The translations under genes and the position numbers were made by a program. From Candidatus Treponema merdequi (lineage in GTDB: Bacteria > Spirochaetota > Spirochaetia > Treponematales > Treponemataceae): a stretch of 50,663 nt of DNA. Within the stretch, counting starts at the first letter, position 1, and each line of letters starts with the position of its first letter. Below are positions 7,362 through 16,166 of this stretch, piece by piece. The stretch is from positions 1-50,663 of the forward strand of contig JAGHVB010000023.1 in assembly GCA_018064525.1 (NCBI GenBank). Reading direction: 5' to 3'. The notes under the pieces were generated by a model. That model had not been told where the DNA came from. It saw nothing but the letters and a program-made list of their open reading frames with translations, and made no database searches.

Positions 7362-8687
7362 CTACAAATCAATTTTAGTTCCAGTCAACTCTGCGAGTGC
7401 AAGGCCGTAGTTTGTCATCGGAATGCCTGCATCATCTGCTGCGGCCTGACGCGCGAGCATGTATGCTCTGTTGAACATGCAGGCTCCGCAATGGATGATG
7501 AGGTCGTAGTTTTTCAGATCTGCTTTTTCAGAATTGCTCGCGGTTGTTGATTTTGTGTCTGGCACTTTTGGTGACAGGCTAAAATCATTTCCGCGGGTGA
7601 AATCAATTTTTATATCCGGTGCTATTTTTCTGAGTAGTGCCGGAATTTTTTCTCTTCCGATGTCTTCTGTTCCAGGTGAGTGGGTGCATGCTTCGGCGAT
7701 TAAAACTTTTGAATCGGAGGTAAGGTGGTGGATGGCTTTTGCGCCTTCGATGAAAAGTTTTAAATCGCCTTTGTATGCTGCCTGCATGATTGAAAATGAT
7801 GTGAGTCGCGATGATGCAGGCTTGTTTTCGTTTACATATTTGAAAAGCTGTGAGTCCGTGATGATTAAGTCAGGCGGATTTTTCAAGCTTTCAAGAACCT
7901 GTTTGAATGTTTCATTTGTACACGCATGAATTAAAACTTTTCTGTCGAGTAAATCTCGTATCGTTTCGACCTGCGGTAAAATGAGTCTTCCTTTTGGTGC
8001 CTGTGTATCCTGCGGCATTACGAGGAGAACGTTTTCAAAAGGTATGCAGAAATCTTCTGTGAGTGATTTTTCAAAAAAGTTTTGTGGAACTGTGTCGCGG
8101 ATTTTTTGAAAGAGAGCTTCTTTGTTTCTTGCGGTTGTGGAATTTACGAAGACGACGTTTTGAAAATCGAAATTGCTGTTTGAATTGTCAGTATTGTTTG
8201 TTTGAATGCGGTTGAAAAATTCTGATAATTGTTTTTCTTCGTTTTCATTTTCAACTTTTGTAATAACCCAGACAATCGGTTTTTTACTTTCAATCAATTT
8301 ACAAAAACCAGCGGACTTCAAAAGTGCAGAAAGTTTTTCACTTGAAAAAACTTCATCACTTGAATTGCCGGCACTATCAGTTCCACATAACTCATCTTTT
8401 GCAATGACCGCAAGAATCAGATCGCTTTTTGAAAGAGCATCAAAAGTTTTTTCTGTTCTCTTTTCTGAAAGTTTCGTGCGGTCATCAAATCCGGCAGTAT
8501 CAATAAAGACAACGGGACCGACACCTGGAAATTCCATCGGCTTAGAAACTGCATCTGTTGTAGTTCCTGAAACTTCTGAGACAATCGAAAAGTTCTGGCC
8601 GGTAATCATATTGAGTAAAGATGATTTTCCGCTGTTTGCGTTTCCGAATATTCCAATGTGATAGCGCTGTCCTCTTGATACTTCCAT
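7362..8687 (-). CDS. hydF: [FeFe] hydrogenase H-cluster maturation GTPase HydF
   Basis: 441 residues, with AAGGAG ahead of the ATG. The N-terminal GTPase carries the P-loop GNANSGKSS (residues 14-22), a switch region around GTTTDAVSKP and DTAGFDD as G3. The C-terminal cluster-binding domain has the conserved EACTHSPG..EDIG..K and the HCGACMFNR motif that supplies iron-sulfur cluster ligands. HydF is the scaffold that receives the 2Fe subcluster from HydE and HydG and delivers it to apo-hydrogenase. It is the last gene of the hydE-hydG-hydF cluster. The hydrogenase structural genes are not in this window. Confidence 0.95.
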   Translation of the reverse strand: MEVSRGQRYHIGIFGNANSGKSSLLNMITGQNFSIVSEVSGTTTDAVSKPMEFPGVGPVVFIDTAGFDDRTKLSEKRTEKTFDALSKSDLILAVIAKDELCGTDSAGNSSDEVFSSEKLSALLKSAGFCKLIESKKPIVWVITKVENENEEKQLSEFFNRIQTNNTDNSNSNFDFQNVVFVNSTTARNKEALFQKIRDTVPQNFFEKSLTEDFCIPFENVLLVMPQDTQAPKGRLILPQVETIRDLLDRKVLIHACTNETFKQVLESLKNPPDLIITDSQLFKYVNENKPASSRLTSFSIMQAAYKGDLKLFIEGAKAIHHLTSDSKVLIAEACTHSPGTEDIGREKIPALLRKIAPDIKIDFTRGNDFSLSPKVPDTKSTTASNSEKADLKNYDLIIHCGACMFNRAYMLARQAAADDAGIPMTNYGLALAELTGTKIDL

Positions 8688-8761
8688 TTTATTCTCCTTG
8701 AAAGTCGGCGGACTTTTGAAAGGTCCGCGGATTTTGAATTGATGCTGACCTTTGAATGGTT

Positions 8762-8783
8762 GCCGGCTTTATAAGTTCCACTA
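8762..8783 (+). repeat. Dispersed AATTCCACT-type repeat, copy A
   Basis: GCCGGCTTTATAAGTTCCAC plus TA; coincides with the hydG stop. A diverged member of the family at 30621, 38759, 45327, 47267 and 48775. Confidence 0.5.
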
Positions 8784-10199
8784 GAATCTGAAATCTCTTT
8801 TGCCGTTGACTTCTTCTTTAAGATACTGAATGCAGCGGTCGCGGACAAGTGGATTTGGAATTGTTAAAAGTTCTTTTTCGATTAATGCGTCACCGATTTT
8901 TTTAGTGTCTGGAGTTGCGTAATCTTCGAGATATTCTTTGAGTGTCATGAGCGCGTTCGGGTGGCAGCAGTTTGCGATTTCTCCGGACTTTACGAGATGC
9001 ATGAAGCGGTCGCCTGTTCGTCCTGAACGGTAGCATGCTGTGCAGAATGATGGAACATAGTTCATTCTCATGAGCCAGTTTAAAACTTCGTCGAGTGAGC
9101 GTGTGTCTGAAACATCAAACTGAGTTGTGTCTTCTGGTCTTACTTCTTCGCAGTAGCCACCGACACTTGTGCGGCTTCCGCCTGAGATCTGGCTTACACC
9201 GAGAGCTAAAACTCTTTCGCGTGATTTCTGTGATTCGCGGGTTGATACGATCATTCCTGTGTATGGAACTGCGATGCGGATACATGCAACGATTTTTGCA
9301 AATGTTTCATCATCGATTGCGTCTGGATAAAGGCTCGGGTCAATTCCATCTGCAGCGCGCAATCGTGGAACTGAAATTGTGTGCGGTCCGCATCCGTGTG
9401 AAGCTTCGAGGTGTTCTGCGTGCATGAGCTGTCCGACAAATTCATATTTATAAGTTCCAAGACCATAGAGAACTCCGCAGCCAACGTCGTCGATTCCACC
9501 TTCCATTGCGCGGTCCATTGCTTCTGTGTGGTATGCGTAATTTGATTTTGGTCCTGTCGGGTGAAGCTGTTCGTAGCGTTTTTTGTTGTAAGTTTCCTGA
9601 AACAGAATGTAAGTTCCGATTCCTGCGTCTCTGAGTTTTGTGTATGATGGAACGTCTGTCGCTGCGATGTTTACGTTAACGCGTCTGATTGCGCCGTTCT
9701 TGTGTTTGATTGAGTAAATTGTTTTGATTGATTCAAGAATGTATTCGAGAGGATTGTTTACAGGATCTTCGCCGGATTCGATTGCGAGTCGTTTGTGTCC
9801 CATGTTCTGGAGAGCGATAACTTCTGCTTTGATTTCTTCTTGAGTTAATTTTTTGCGTCCGATGTGTTTGTTTGTTCCGTGATAAGGACAGTAAGTACAA
9901 CCGTTGATGCAGTAGTTTGAAAGATAGAGCGGTGCAAATAAAACGATTCTGTTTCCGTAGAATTTTAATTTGATTTCTTTTGCAAGGTCTTCGATTTTTT
10001 TGTTGAGTGATGGAACTTCGCATGCAAGAAGAACTGCTGCTTTTCTGTGGTTCAGTCCGTTGCATTTTGCAGCTTCTTCAAGAATTTCGTTGATTAATTT
10101 TTCATCTGTTTTATGCTTTTCTGCATAATCAAGTGATTCAAGAATTTCTTCATCGCTGATAAATTCTTCTGCTTTGTTAGATTTAACATCGTAACTCAT
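8781..10199 (-). CDS. hydG: [FeFe] hydrogenase maturase HydG (radical SAM tyrosine lyase)
   Basis: 472 residues, the normal length, with AAGGAGA upstream. The radical SAM motif is seen in YLSNYCINGCTYCPYHGTNK (CxxxCxxC). ISGGSRTSVGGY and the C-terminal CTACYRSGRTGDRFM, which holds the auxiliary-cluster cysteines (CxxC), are diagnostic of HydG. HydG cleaves tyrosine to p-cresol and supplies the CO and CN ligands of the H-cluster. It lies 20 bp after hydE. The TAG stop coincides with one copy of the dispersed AATTCCACT-type repeat, and a GCGGAC/GTCCGC hairpin lies in the 93-bp gap before hydF. Confidence 0.95.
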   Translation of the reverse strand: MSYDVKSNKAEEFISDEEILESLDYAEKHKTDEKLINEILEEAAKCNGLNHRKAAVLLACEVPSLNKKIEDLAKEIKLKFYGNRIVLFAPLYLSNYCINGCTYCPYHGTNKHIGRKKLTQEEIKAEVIALQNMGHKRLAIESGEDPVNNPLEYILESIKTIYSIKHKNGAIRRVNVNIAATDVPSYTKLRDAGIGTYILFQETYNKKRYEQLHPTGPKSNYAYHTEAMDRAMEGGIDDVGCGVLYGLGTYKYEFVGQLMHAEHLEASHGCGPHTISVPRLRAADGIDPSLYPDAIDDETFAKIVACIRIAVPYTGMIVSTRESQKSRERVLALGVSQISGGSRTSVGGYCEEVRPEDTTQFDVSDTRSLDEVLNWLMRMNYVPSFCTACYRSGRTGDRFMHLVKSGEIANCCHPNALMTLKEYLEDYATPDTKKIGDALIEKELLTIPNPLVRDRCIQYLKEEVNGKRDFRF

Positions 10200-10219
10200 A
10201 ATTTATCTCCTTTCGTTTT

Positions 10220-11320
10220 TCATTTATTTTTAAAATCCCCTCGTTCGTTAAAGAGAATTTTGTATCCGATTTTATTCATCTCGTTTTCGAGCCGTTCGAG
10301 TTCTTCTGCACATTCGAGAGCACGGTTTGATTTTCCTTCGTAGAGATCGTATTTTGTGCGCGTTTCAAGCGGAGAAAGGTTTGGCATAATGACATTTGCA
10401 CCGGAAAGAATTCCGTCAGTGCGACCGGTTTTTGAAAGTGTGTTGAGTGCTGTCGTTGCCGGAATGAGTGCGTGCGGAAAAATTATTCTGAGTAAACTGA
10501 TGAGAAAGCAGGTAAGCTCCGCGCGGTCGAGCGATGATGTTAAAGTGCATGATGTTATTTCTTCGCTGGAGTTTTCGTTTGTGGAATTTTCATCGGTGCG
10601 TTTTTCGAAATCGTTTTGATAATTTGCGAACGGTGTTTTGTTATGTGGAATAAACGGTCCGATTCCAATCATTTCGGGTTTGAGATTCTGTAAAAATAAA
10701 ATATCATCTGCAATATTTTCGATTGTCTGATATGGAGCGCCGACCATAAATCCGCTTCCGGTCTGATAGCCAAGCTTTTTTAATGTTTCGAGTGCGTGTA
10801 ATCTTGTTTCAAGTTTCTGTTCCGCCGGATGAAGAATTGAAAATAGTTTCGGGTCTGCTGCTTCGTGACGTAAAAGATATCTGTCGGCGCCTGCTTCTTT
10901 CCAGAGTCTGTAAGTTTTTTCATCGCGTTCTCCGAGTGAAAGAGTTACTGCGCAGTCTGAAAATCGTTTTTTAATTTCTGAAATCAGATTTGCTATGCGA
11001 ATGTCAGAAAAAACTAAATCTTCACCGCCCTGAAAAATAAAAGTGCGGAATCCTTTTTTGTATCCGTATTTACAGCGTTCAAGAATTTCATTATCAGAAA
11101 GTCTGTATCTTTCTGCGCAAAAATTGTCTTTACGGATTCCGCAGTAATAACAGCTGCATCTGCAGAACGATGACACTTCGATAAGGCCGCGTATAAAAAT
11201 TCCATCTGCAAAATTTTCTTTTTGAATTTCGCGTGCTTTTTCGGCAAAAGTTTTGCGGAATGATTTATAGTGAGAAATTAAATCTATGAGTTCTGAACGT
11301 GAATAAAATTTTTCTGACAT
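10220..11320 (-). CDS. hydE: [FeFe] hydrogenase maturase HydE (radical SAM)
   Basis: 366 residues from the ATG at 11320, chosen because CAGGA lies 7 nt upstream; a TTG at 11338 extends the frame by 6 codons. The radical SAM motif is in EVSSFCRCSCYYCGIRKDN (CxxxCxxC), followed by FQGGED, SLGERD and RHEAADPKLFSILHP, typical of HydE/BioB-like barrels. HydE acts with HydG and HydF in building the azadithiolate-bridged 2Fe subcluster. Residues around 240-262 contain a low-complexity acidic/serine insertion (FEKRTDENSTNENSSEEITS) that looks lineage-specific. Confidence 0.93.
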   Translation of the reverse strand: MSEKFYSRSELIDLISHYKSFRKTFAEKAREIQKENFADGIFIRGLIEVSSFCRCSCYYCGIRKDNFCAERYRLSDNEILERCKYGYKKGFRTFIFQGGEDLVFSDIRIANLISEIKKRFSDCAVTLSLGERDEKTYRLWKEAGADRYLLRHEAADPKLFSILHPAEQKLETRLHALETLKKLGYQTGSGFMVGAPYQTIENIADDILFLQNLKPEMIGIGPFIPHNKTPFANYQNDFEKRTDENSTNENSSEEITSCTLTSSLDRAELTCFLISLLRIIFPHALIPATTALNTLSKTGRTDGILSGANVIMPNLSPLETRTKYDLYEGKSNRALECAEELERLENEMNKIGYKILFNERGDFKNK

Positions 11321-11406
11321 AAAGAAATCCTGAGACAACTGAAAAAATTAAAATTGCGAAAAATGATTTTCGAATTTTTCGGACTGTCTTTTGTTTGTGA
11401 GAAATT

Positions 11407-11652
11407 TTATCTGTTCGGAAAAATTGTTTTTGCGTTGATGCCTTCGACAGCGCCGAGTTTTCCTGTGAGTGCATTGATCTTATCGAGTGGGGCATCGATT
11501 GCAACGCTCACCAATGAGATGTTTTCTTTTTTGTAAGGAAGCCCCATGCGGCCGATGATGTATTCGCCGTATTCGTGAAGAAGTGCGTTTAACTTATCAA
11601 CAGCATTTAAGTCCGTAACTACAATGCCGATTAAAGCTACTTTTGTATCCAT
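11407..11652 (-). CDS. TM1266-type iron-only hydrogenase system regulator
   Basis: 81 residues from the ATG at 11652, with GGAG 8 nt upstream (CTCC on + near 11660). It is a small ACT/NikR-C-like domain (VALIGIVVTDLNAVDKLNAL, then GRMGLPYKKENISLVSVAIDA, IFPNR at the end), matching the TM1266 family that is repeatedly found next to hydE/hydF/hydG. It lacks the DNA-binding arm of NikR, and its regulatory mechanism is not established. It is first in the hyd operon here. Confidence 0.85.
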   Translation of the reverse strand: MDTKVALIGIVVTDLNAVDKLNALLHEYGEYIIGRMGLPYKKENISLVSVAIDAPLDKINALTGKLGAVEGINAKTIFPNR

Positions 11653-11748
11653 ATTTTTCTCCTTTCCCATCAGATGTGACTCTTTTGAGTTAGCAAAAAT
11701 GATATTTGTATTATGGTGGAATTTTGGAGTTTGAGCAAGGGATGGAGA

Positions 11749-13008
11749 TTATTCCTTCCCCGTTTCAAGTTTGTAAAGTTCTTCGGTGGCGATGCGGCAT
11801 TTGGCGGCGATGTCTTCTTTGTTTTTTGGGAAGCAGTAATAGAGAGTTTTCATGTCACCGATGCAGATCATGTCGCCGATTTCGTACCAGTTGTAATCGG
11901 AGTAAAGACTGTAGCTTGCTTTTGGTTTTTGAGAGTAGTCAAGTTTACCGTCGCAGCCTGTTAAGTGAAATCCGTTTTTTGTGTGGCTAAGGTGTCCTTC
12001 GCCGACCTGATAAATTGAATTTGTATCAACGAGCATATAAATATCAACGTCAGTTTCAATTTTATAACTGCCGTCTTTGATTTCTTTTTTTACACATTCA
12101 CGCTGCCATCTGTACCAGTCTGGAATGTGATTAAATGGTTTTTCAGGTTTGAGAAAACCTGTTTCTGTAAGTTCCCATTCAGCACCGCAAGACTGACATG
12201 TAAGAGATGTTCCTTTGCCGAGAGTTTTGCCTTCTGTCTGACAGAGAGGACATTTATATAAAACTCTGTTGAGAAAATCTGCTCTGTATGGTTCTGTTAC
12301 TTTGATGTTTTTTGTCTGCTGTGTTTTAAAGTTATCAAATGAAAATTCATTTGTTAAAATCGTATTGAGTTCTTCAAGTGATTTATTTTGAATTTCTTGA
12401 GGCGAAAGAAGGTATTTTACTTCTGCTGTTACTTTGACATTTCGTGTCTGAAGATTATTGTAAAGAGGCTGAAATAAAAAAGCACCTTCTGTTTTTATCA
12501 TGATGACCGGAACATTCAGAAGTTTAAGACATTTTGCAAGTGACTGTGGAAGTGGCGTTGCAGTTCCATCAAAGCTGTAACTTGCTTCTGGAAACATTAA
12601 GACAGAGGTCTTTAGTTTCGTAAGAGCATATTTTATATGTTTGACAAGAAGAAAATCAGAGACAAATTTATTTGTGGGAATGCATCCGATGTGGCGCATG
12701 AGCCAGTTTTTACCTACAAAGCCGTCAGAGGTACAGACAACATTGAGGGGACGCGGATAGAAAATCGATTCTGCAGTTTCGAGATCTAAAAAACATGAAT
12801 GATTCATCAGAATTAAACATGGTTCATTTTTCTTTAGATTTTCCATTCCTGTTTTTGTATAACTGAACTGTGTTTTTTTTAAATCAGATTTTGCAATAAT
12901 CTTCATAAGAGTCCGCCAGAATAAATTTGGACGGAGAGGGGGATGTTTTTTGTTTACACAAATTTTTGAGACAGTTTCATAAGGCAGTTTTGTAACTTTG
13001 ATTTTCAT
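11749..13008 (-). CDS. PlsC-type 1-acylglycerol-3-phosphate acyltransferase with zinc ribbon
   Basis: 419 residues from the ATG at 13008. A TTG at 13044 is also in frame, but it is the first triplet of a TTGACA -35 box. The acyltransferase motifs are NHSCFLD (H-x4-D, residues about 80), a G-C-I-P-T segment, and FPEASYSFDGTA (the FPEG-like block). A CPLC...CQSC zinc ribbon follows (about residues 270-300), then a C-terminal domain of unknown function of about 120 residues. It probably acylates lysophosphatidic acid or a related lipid. No ribosome binding site is seen, and the promoter -10 sits 6 nt before the ATG. Confidence 0.75.
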   Translation of the reverse strand: MKIKVTKLPYETVSKICVNKKHPPLRPNLFWRTLMKIIAKSDLKKTQFSYTKTGMENLKKNEPCLILMNHSCFLDLETAESIFYPRPLNVVCTSDGFVGKNWLMRHIGCIPTNKFVSDFLLVKHIKYALTKLKTSVLMFPEASYSFDGTATPLPQSLAKCLKLLNVPVIMIKTEGAFLFQPLYNNLQTRNVKVTAEVKYLLSPQEIQNKSLEELNTILTNEFSFDNFKTQQTKNIKVTEPYRADFLNRVLYKCPLCQTEGKTLGKGTSLTCQSCGAEWELTETGFLKPEKPFNHIPDWYRWQRECVKKEIKDGSYKIETDVDIYMLVDTNSIYQVGEGHLSHTKNGFHLTGCDGKLDYSQKPKASYSLYSDYNWYEIGDMICIGDMKTLYYCFPKNKEDIAAKCRIATEELYKLETGKE

Positions 13009-13014
13009 AATATA

Positions 13015-13044
13015 ATTATTGTGTCTTGTTCTGCTATCTGTCAA
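13015..13044 (-). promoter_or_regulatory. Promoter giving a probable leaderless acyltransferase mRNA
   Basis: On the - strand: TTGACA (13044-13039), 18-bp spacer, AATAAT (13020-13015), then 6 nt to the ATG at 13008. Transcription would start at or next to the start codon. Confidence 0.55.
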
Positions 13045-13159
13045 TTTTTTTCAAAAAAATATTTTGTTTATTTTATGAAAAAGTCATGCTAGAATTAAAT
13101 GTTAAGGTTTTTGTAAACTGTGGTGGGGTATTTTAAGTTGTAAATTGAGAAGGTAGTTT

Positions 13160-15124
13160 ATGATCGGAGCGGGAATTACTTCACAATTAATTTATTTTGA
13201 TATTTGTTCTGTTATTATTCTTGGAATTGTTTTTTATTCTATGGTTTCAAGAAAAGTAATTATTGGAAGTTCCAATGTTACATTTCTTGTTTTAGGTTTA
13301 TTCATTTTTATAACAACAGTTTTTGATATTTTTAATGCGCGGTTTTCAAATAAATTAAATTTTATCTTCAGCTATAAAAATATAACGGCAAGATATTTCT
13401 TTTTGTACGGCTATTATATTTTCAGAAACCTGACTCTTCCTGTTTATGAATTTTATCTGCTTGTAATTTCCGGTGGATGGTCTTATTTTAAAAAACGAAA
13501 ATGGATTTGTGTCGTTTTTCTCGTGCCATATTTATTCTTGCTTACGATGCTTGCAGTAAATTTATTTTTTCATAATGTATTTTATATAAATGCTGATTTT
13601 GAATATACAAGATGTCATGATTCGATTTATTTTTATTTTGTCGGCATTTTTTATTTTATCAGCGGTATTATAATTCTTTTCCGTTATAAAAAAGTTTTTT
13701 CAAGAGATAAATATATTTCGTTAAGTACAATGCTTCCGTTTAATATTATTGCTGTAACCATTCAGTTTCTGCATCCACAGTATCTGGTTGAATGTTTTTG
13801 TACGACAGCAACTTTTTTGCTTATAACATTTACCGTTCAGCGGCCGGAAGAAAAGCTTGATGCAAGATATGGTTTTTATACGATTTATGCATTTAAAGAA
13901 GATGTCATAAAATATTTAACATTAAAAACAAAATTTACCGTAATTCTTGCGGGTATCAGAAATTATGATGTAATCAAGACAATTCTTTCTCAGCAGGATT
14001 ATGATATATTTAAACGTTCATTTGTAGAGAATTTAAAAACACAGAGAAAAAAATTGAATTATACAGGTTCCATTTATTATTTCGGAAATGGAATTTTCAG
14101 TCTGCTTGATATAAATGAAAATAAAAAAAATGCTTTGCTTATGGCAAAAGAAATTGAAAATTCTCTTGCAGATGGAATTCAAATAGGTAAGGCGAATATT
14201 AATATTAATCCGGCTCTGTGTGTTGCTGAATGTCCGAAAGATTTTTCTGATTATGATTCACTTGCTTCGTTTGCAACAAAGTTTCAGAATTTCTTTTCTG
14301 ATGTAAATGAAGTCATTGATCTTGAAAAATATTCTGAACATTTGAATTATAAAATTAAAGCTGACCTAAATGACATTATTTCCCGCGGAATTAAAAATCA
14401 TGGCTTTATGATTTATTATCAGCCGATTTATTCAGTTGAAAAAAAGAAATTTATTTCTGCAGAAGCTCTCATCCGTCTTAATGATCCAAAGTGGGGATTT
14501 GTTTCTCCGGAATTATTTATTGCCGCAGCAGAAAAAAATGGAACGATTTTGCATATCGGGAAAATTGTTATTGAAGAAGTCTGTAAATTCATTTCAAGTA
14601 AAGAATATAAAAACCTTGGACTTGAATATATAGAAATAAATCTTTCAGTTGCTCAGTGTCTTCAGACAGATCTTGTTGATGTTATCTCATCTTTGTTAAA
14701 ACAGTATAATGTAGATTCGTGTCAGATCAATCTTGAAATTACAGAACGAGAAGATGTTTTTGATCAGAATGTTTTTACAGAAAATCTGGAAAAATTAAGG
14801 GAGCTTGGAATTTCACTTTCTCTTGATGATTACGGAACAGGATATTCAAATATCCGCCGTATTGTAGAACTTCCGATAGAAATTGTAAAAATGGACAAGA
14901 GTTTTGTTGATGAATATAAAAATTCCAAAATGCAGTCTATAATCAAGAATACTGTAACAATGCTTAAAGAAATAAATAAGAAAATTGTTGTCGAAGGAAT
15001 TGAAACACAGAATTCTCTTGAACATTTCAGTGACTTGAAATGTGATTATGTTCAGGGGTATTATTTTTCAAAACCTCTTGATAAAATAACATTTATTTCT
15101 AAAGTAATGGAAATGAATAAATAA
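13160..15124 (+). CDS. Membrane-anchored EAL-domain cyclic-di-GMP phosphodiesterase
   Basis: 654 residues with GAGAAGG before the ATG. Residues 1-225 contain about seven hydrophobic helices (LIYFDICSVIILGIVFYSMV, LVLGLFIFITTVFDIF, FLVPYLFLLTMLAVNLFF and others), probably a 7TM sensor. Residues about 235-400 look like a degenerate GGDEF domain without the GGDEF signature. Residues about 405-650 are an EAL domain with all key motifs: EALIRLND, LEITERED, SLDDYGTGYSN, VKMDKSFV, VVEGIET and VQGYYFSKP. With the catalytic residues intact, it should hydrolyse c-di-GMP and so influence motility or adhesion. Confidence 0.92.
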   Translation: MIGAGITSQLIYFDICSVIILGIVFYSMVSRKVIIGSSNVTFLVLGLFIFITTVFDIFNARFSNKLNFIFSYKNITARYFFLYGYYIFRNLTLPVYEFYLLVISGGWSYFKKRKWICVVFLVPYLFLLTMLAVNLFFHNVFYINADFEYTRCHDSIYFYFVGIFYFISGIIILFRYKKVFSRDKYISLSTMLPFNIIAVTIQFLHPQYLVECFCTTATFLLITFTVQRPEEKLDARYGFYTIYAFKEDVIKYLTLKTKFTVILAGIRNYDVIKTILSQQDYDIFKRSFVENLKTQRKKLNYTGSIYYFGNGIFSLLDINENKKNALLMAKEIENSLADGIQIGKANININPALCVAECPKDFSDYDSLASFATKFQNFFSDVNEVIDLEKYSEHLNYKIKADLNDIISRGIKNHGFMIYYQPIYSVEKKKFISAEALIRLNDPKWGFVSPELFIAAAEKNGTILHIGKIVIEEVCKFISSKEYKNLGLEYIEINLSVAQCLQTDLVDVISSLLKQYNVDSCQINLEITEREDVFDQNVFTENLEKLRELGISLSLDDYGTGYSNIRRIVELPIEIVKMDKSFVDEYKNSKMQSIIKNTVTMLKEINKKIVVEGIETQNSLEHFSDLKCDYVQGYYFSKPLDKITFISKVMEMNK

Positions 15125-15182
15125 GTTTTTTGAAATTCAATTAAAATCAATTTTCATTAATTTAAAAAAAACAGGAGTAAAT

Positions 15183-15659
15183 ATGACTCGAATTCTTTTT
15201 ATATGCCATGGAAATATCTGTCGTTCACCGATGGCTGAATTTGTTTTTAAAGATATGGTAAAAAAAGCCGGAGTAGAAAAAGAGTTTGTAATTGATTCTG
15301 CAGCAACAAGCACGGAAGAAATTGGTAATCCAATGCACTACGGTACACGGACAAAACTTCGTGCGATGAATATTCCATTTACAGATCACAGAGCACGCCA
15401 GATTACGATTGATGATTATAATGACTGGGATTTATTGATATGCATGGATAGAAATAATCTTAGAAATATGCAGCGTATTCTTGGTGAAGACACTGATGAT
15501 AAAATGCATTTTCTTCTTGAATATGCAGGTTTAAACCGCGACATCGCAGATCCATGGTATACAGATAATTTTGATGAGACATACGACGATGTTGTTTTAG
15601 GATGCCGCGGTCTTTTAAAAAAAGTTCTCAGACAGGATAATTCAATCTTTCAGGAGTAA
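15183..15659 (+). CDS. Low-molecular-weight protein tyrosine phosphatase
   Basis: 158 residues with AGGAG upstream. The P-loop C8-H-G-N-I-C-R14-S sits at the N-terminus (FICHGNICRSPMAE), and the general acid is in IADPWYTDNFDETYDD (the DPWY motif). It is a classic arsenate-reductase-like LMW-PTP fold of full length. Its 3' end overlaps the luxS 3' end by 32 bp on the opposite strand. It follows the EAL gene by 58 bp and may be co-transcribed with it. Confidence 0.93.
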   Translation: MTRILFICHGNICRSPMAEFVFKDMVKKAGVEKEFVIDSAATSTEEIGNPMHYGTRTKLRAMNIPFTDHRARQITIDDYNDWDLLICMDRNNLRNMQRILGEDTDDKMHFLLEYAGLNRDIADPWYTDNFDETYDDVVLGCRGLLKKVLRQDNSIFQE

Positions 15660-16107
15660 TATTATCAAGAACTTCATCTTTGTATTTTTTTGCGTAATAT
15701 TTTGCCATTGAAAGATTTAAATCAAGGTAGTTTCCGCAATCGCGTGGACTTGCGCCTGGAATATCTCCTTCGAAATTGATTACAAAATCAATCATTCGTG
15801 TAATTACATCAATGATGTCTTTTGATTCAAGATCACCTTTGAAAATTACATAAAAGCCTGTACGGCATCCCATTGGTCCAAAGTAAATTGTTTTATCAGA
15901 CCATTCAGAATCATTTCTTAAAAAAGTTGCTCCGAGATGTTCCAGCGCGTGAATTCCTGCTGTTCCCATAACAGGTTCAACATTAGGACGGGTAAAGCGA
16001 AGATCAAATGTTGTTGCCACCTGATCACCGATAGAATCTTTTCGTGAAACATAGATTCCGGTTAACAAATCAATGTGATTAACAGTAAAACTTGCAATTT
16101 TATTCAT
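15628..16107 (-). CDS. luxS: S-ribosylhomocysteine lyase LuxS
   Basis: 159 residues from the ATG at 16107; a GTG at 16113 is in frame but touches the -10 box. The metal ligands H53-A-L-E-H57 and the Cys in SPRDCGNY are present, as is the catalytic Cys in GPMGCRTG (C81). LuxS cleaves S-ribosylhomocysteine to homocysteine and DPD, the AI-2 precursor, in the activated methyl cycle. No ribosome binding site is visible, but a good promoter ends 6 nt before the ATG. The 3' end overlaps that of the tyrosine phosphatase gene. Confidence 0.96.
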   Translation of the reverse strand: MNKIASFTVNHIDLLTGIYVSRKDSIGDQVATTFDLRFTRPNVEPVMGTAGIHALEHLGATFLRNDSEWSDKTIYFGPMGCRTGFYVIFKGDLESKDIIDVITRMIDFVINFEGDIPGASPRDCGNYLDLNLSMAKYYAKKYKDEVLDNITPERLNYPV

Positions 16108-16113
16108 AATCAC

Positions 16114-16142
16114 ATTGTATTCTTTTTTGTTTCGGGTGACAA
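16114..16142 (-). promoter_or_regulatory. luxS promoter, probably leaderless
   Basis: On the - strand: TTGTCA (16142-16137), 17-bp spacer, TACAAT (16119-16114), then 6 nt to the ATG at 16107. Confidence 0.6.
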
Positions 16143-16166
16143 CAAGAAAATGATTTGAGTTTTAAT

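Noticed and set aside
9095-10065. Long open frames antisense or out of frame within hydG (for example 9095-9427 on +, 9733-10065 on -)
   Set aside because: They lie wholly inside a strongly supported gene, have biased, low-complexity composition and no start signals.
13009-13044. Upstream TTG start for the acyltransferase
   Set aside because: The TTG is the start of a TTGACA -35 box, and the ATG at 13008 sits at the expected transcription start.
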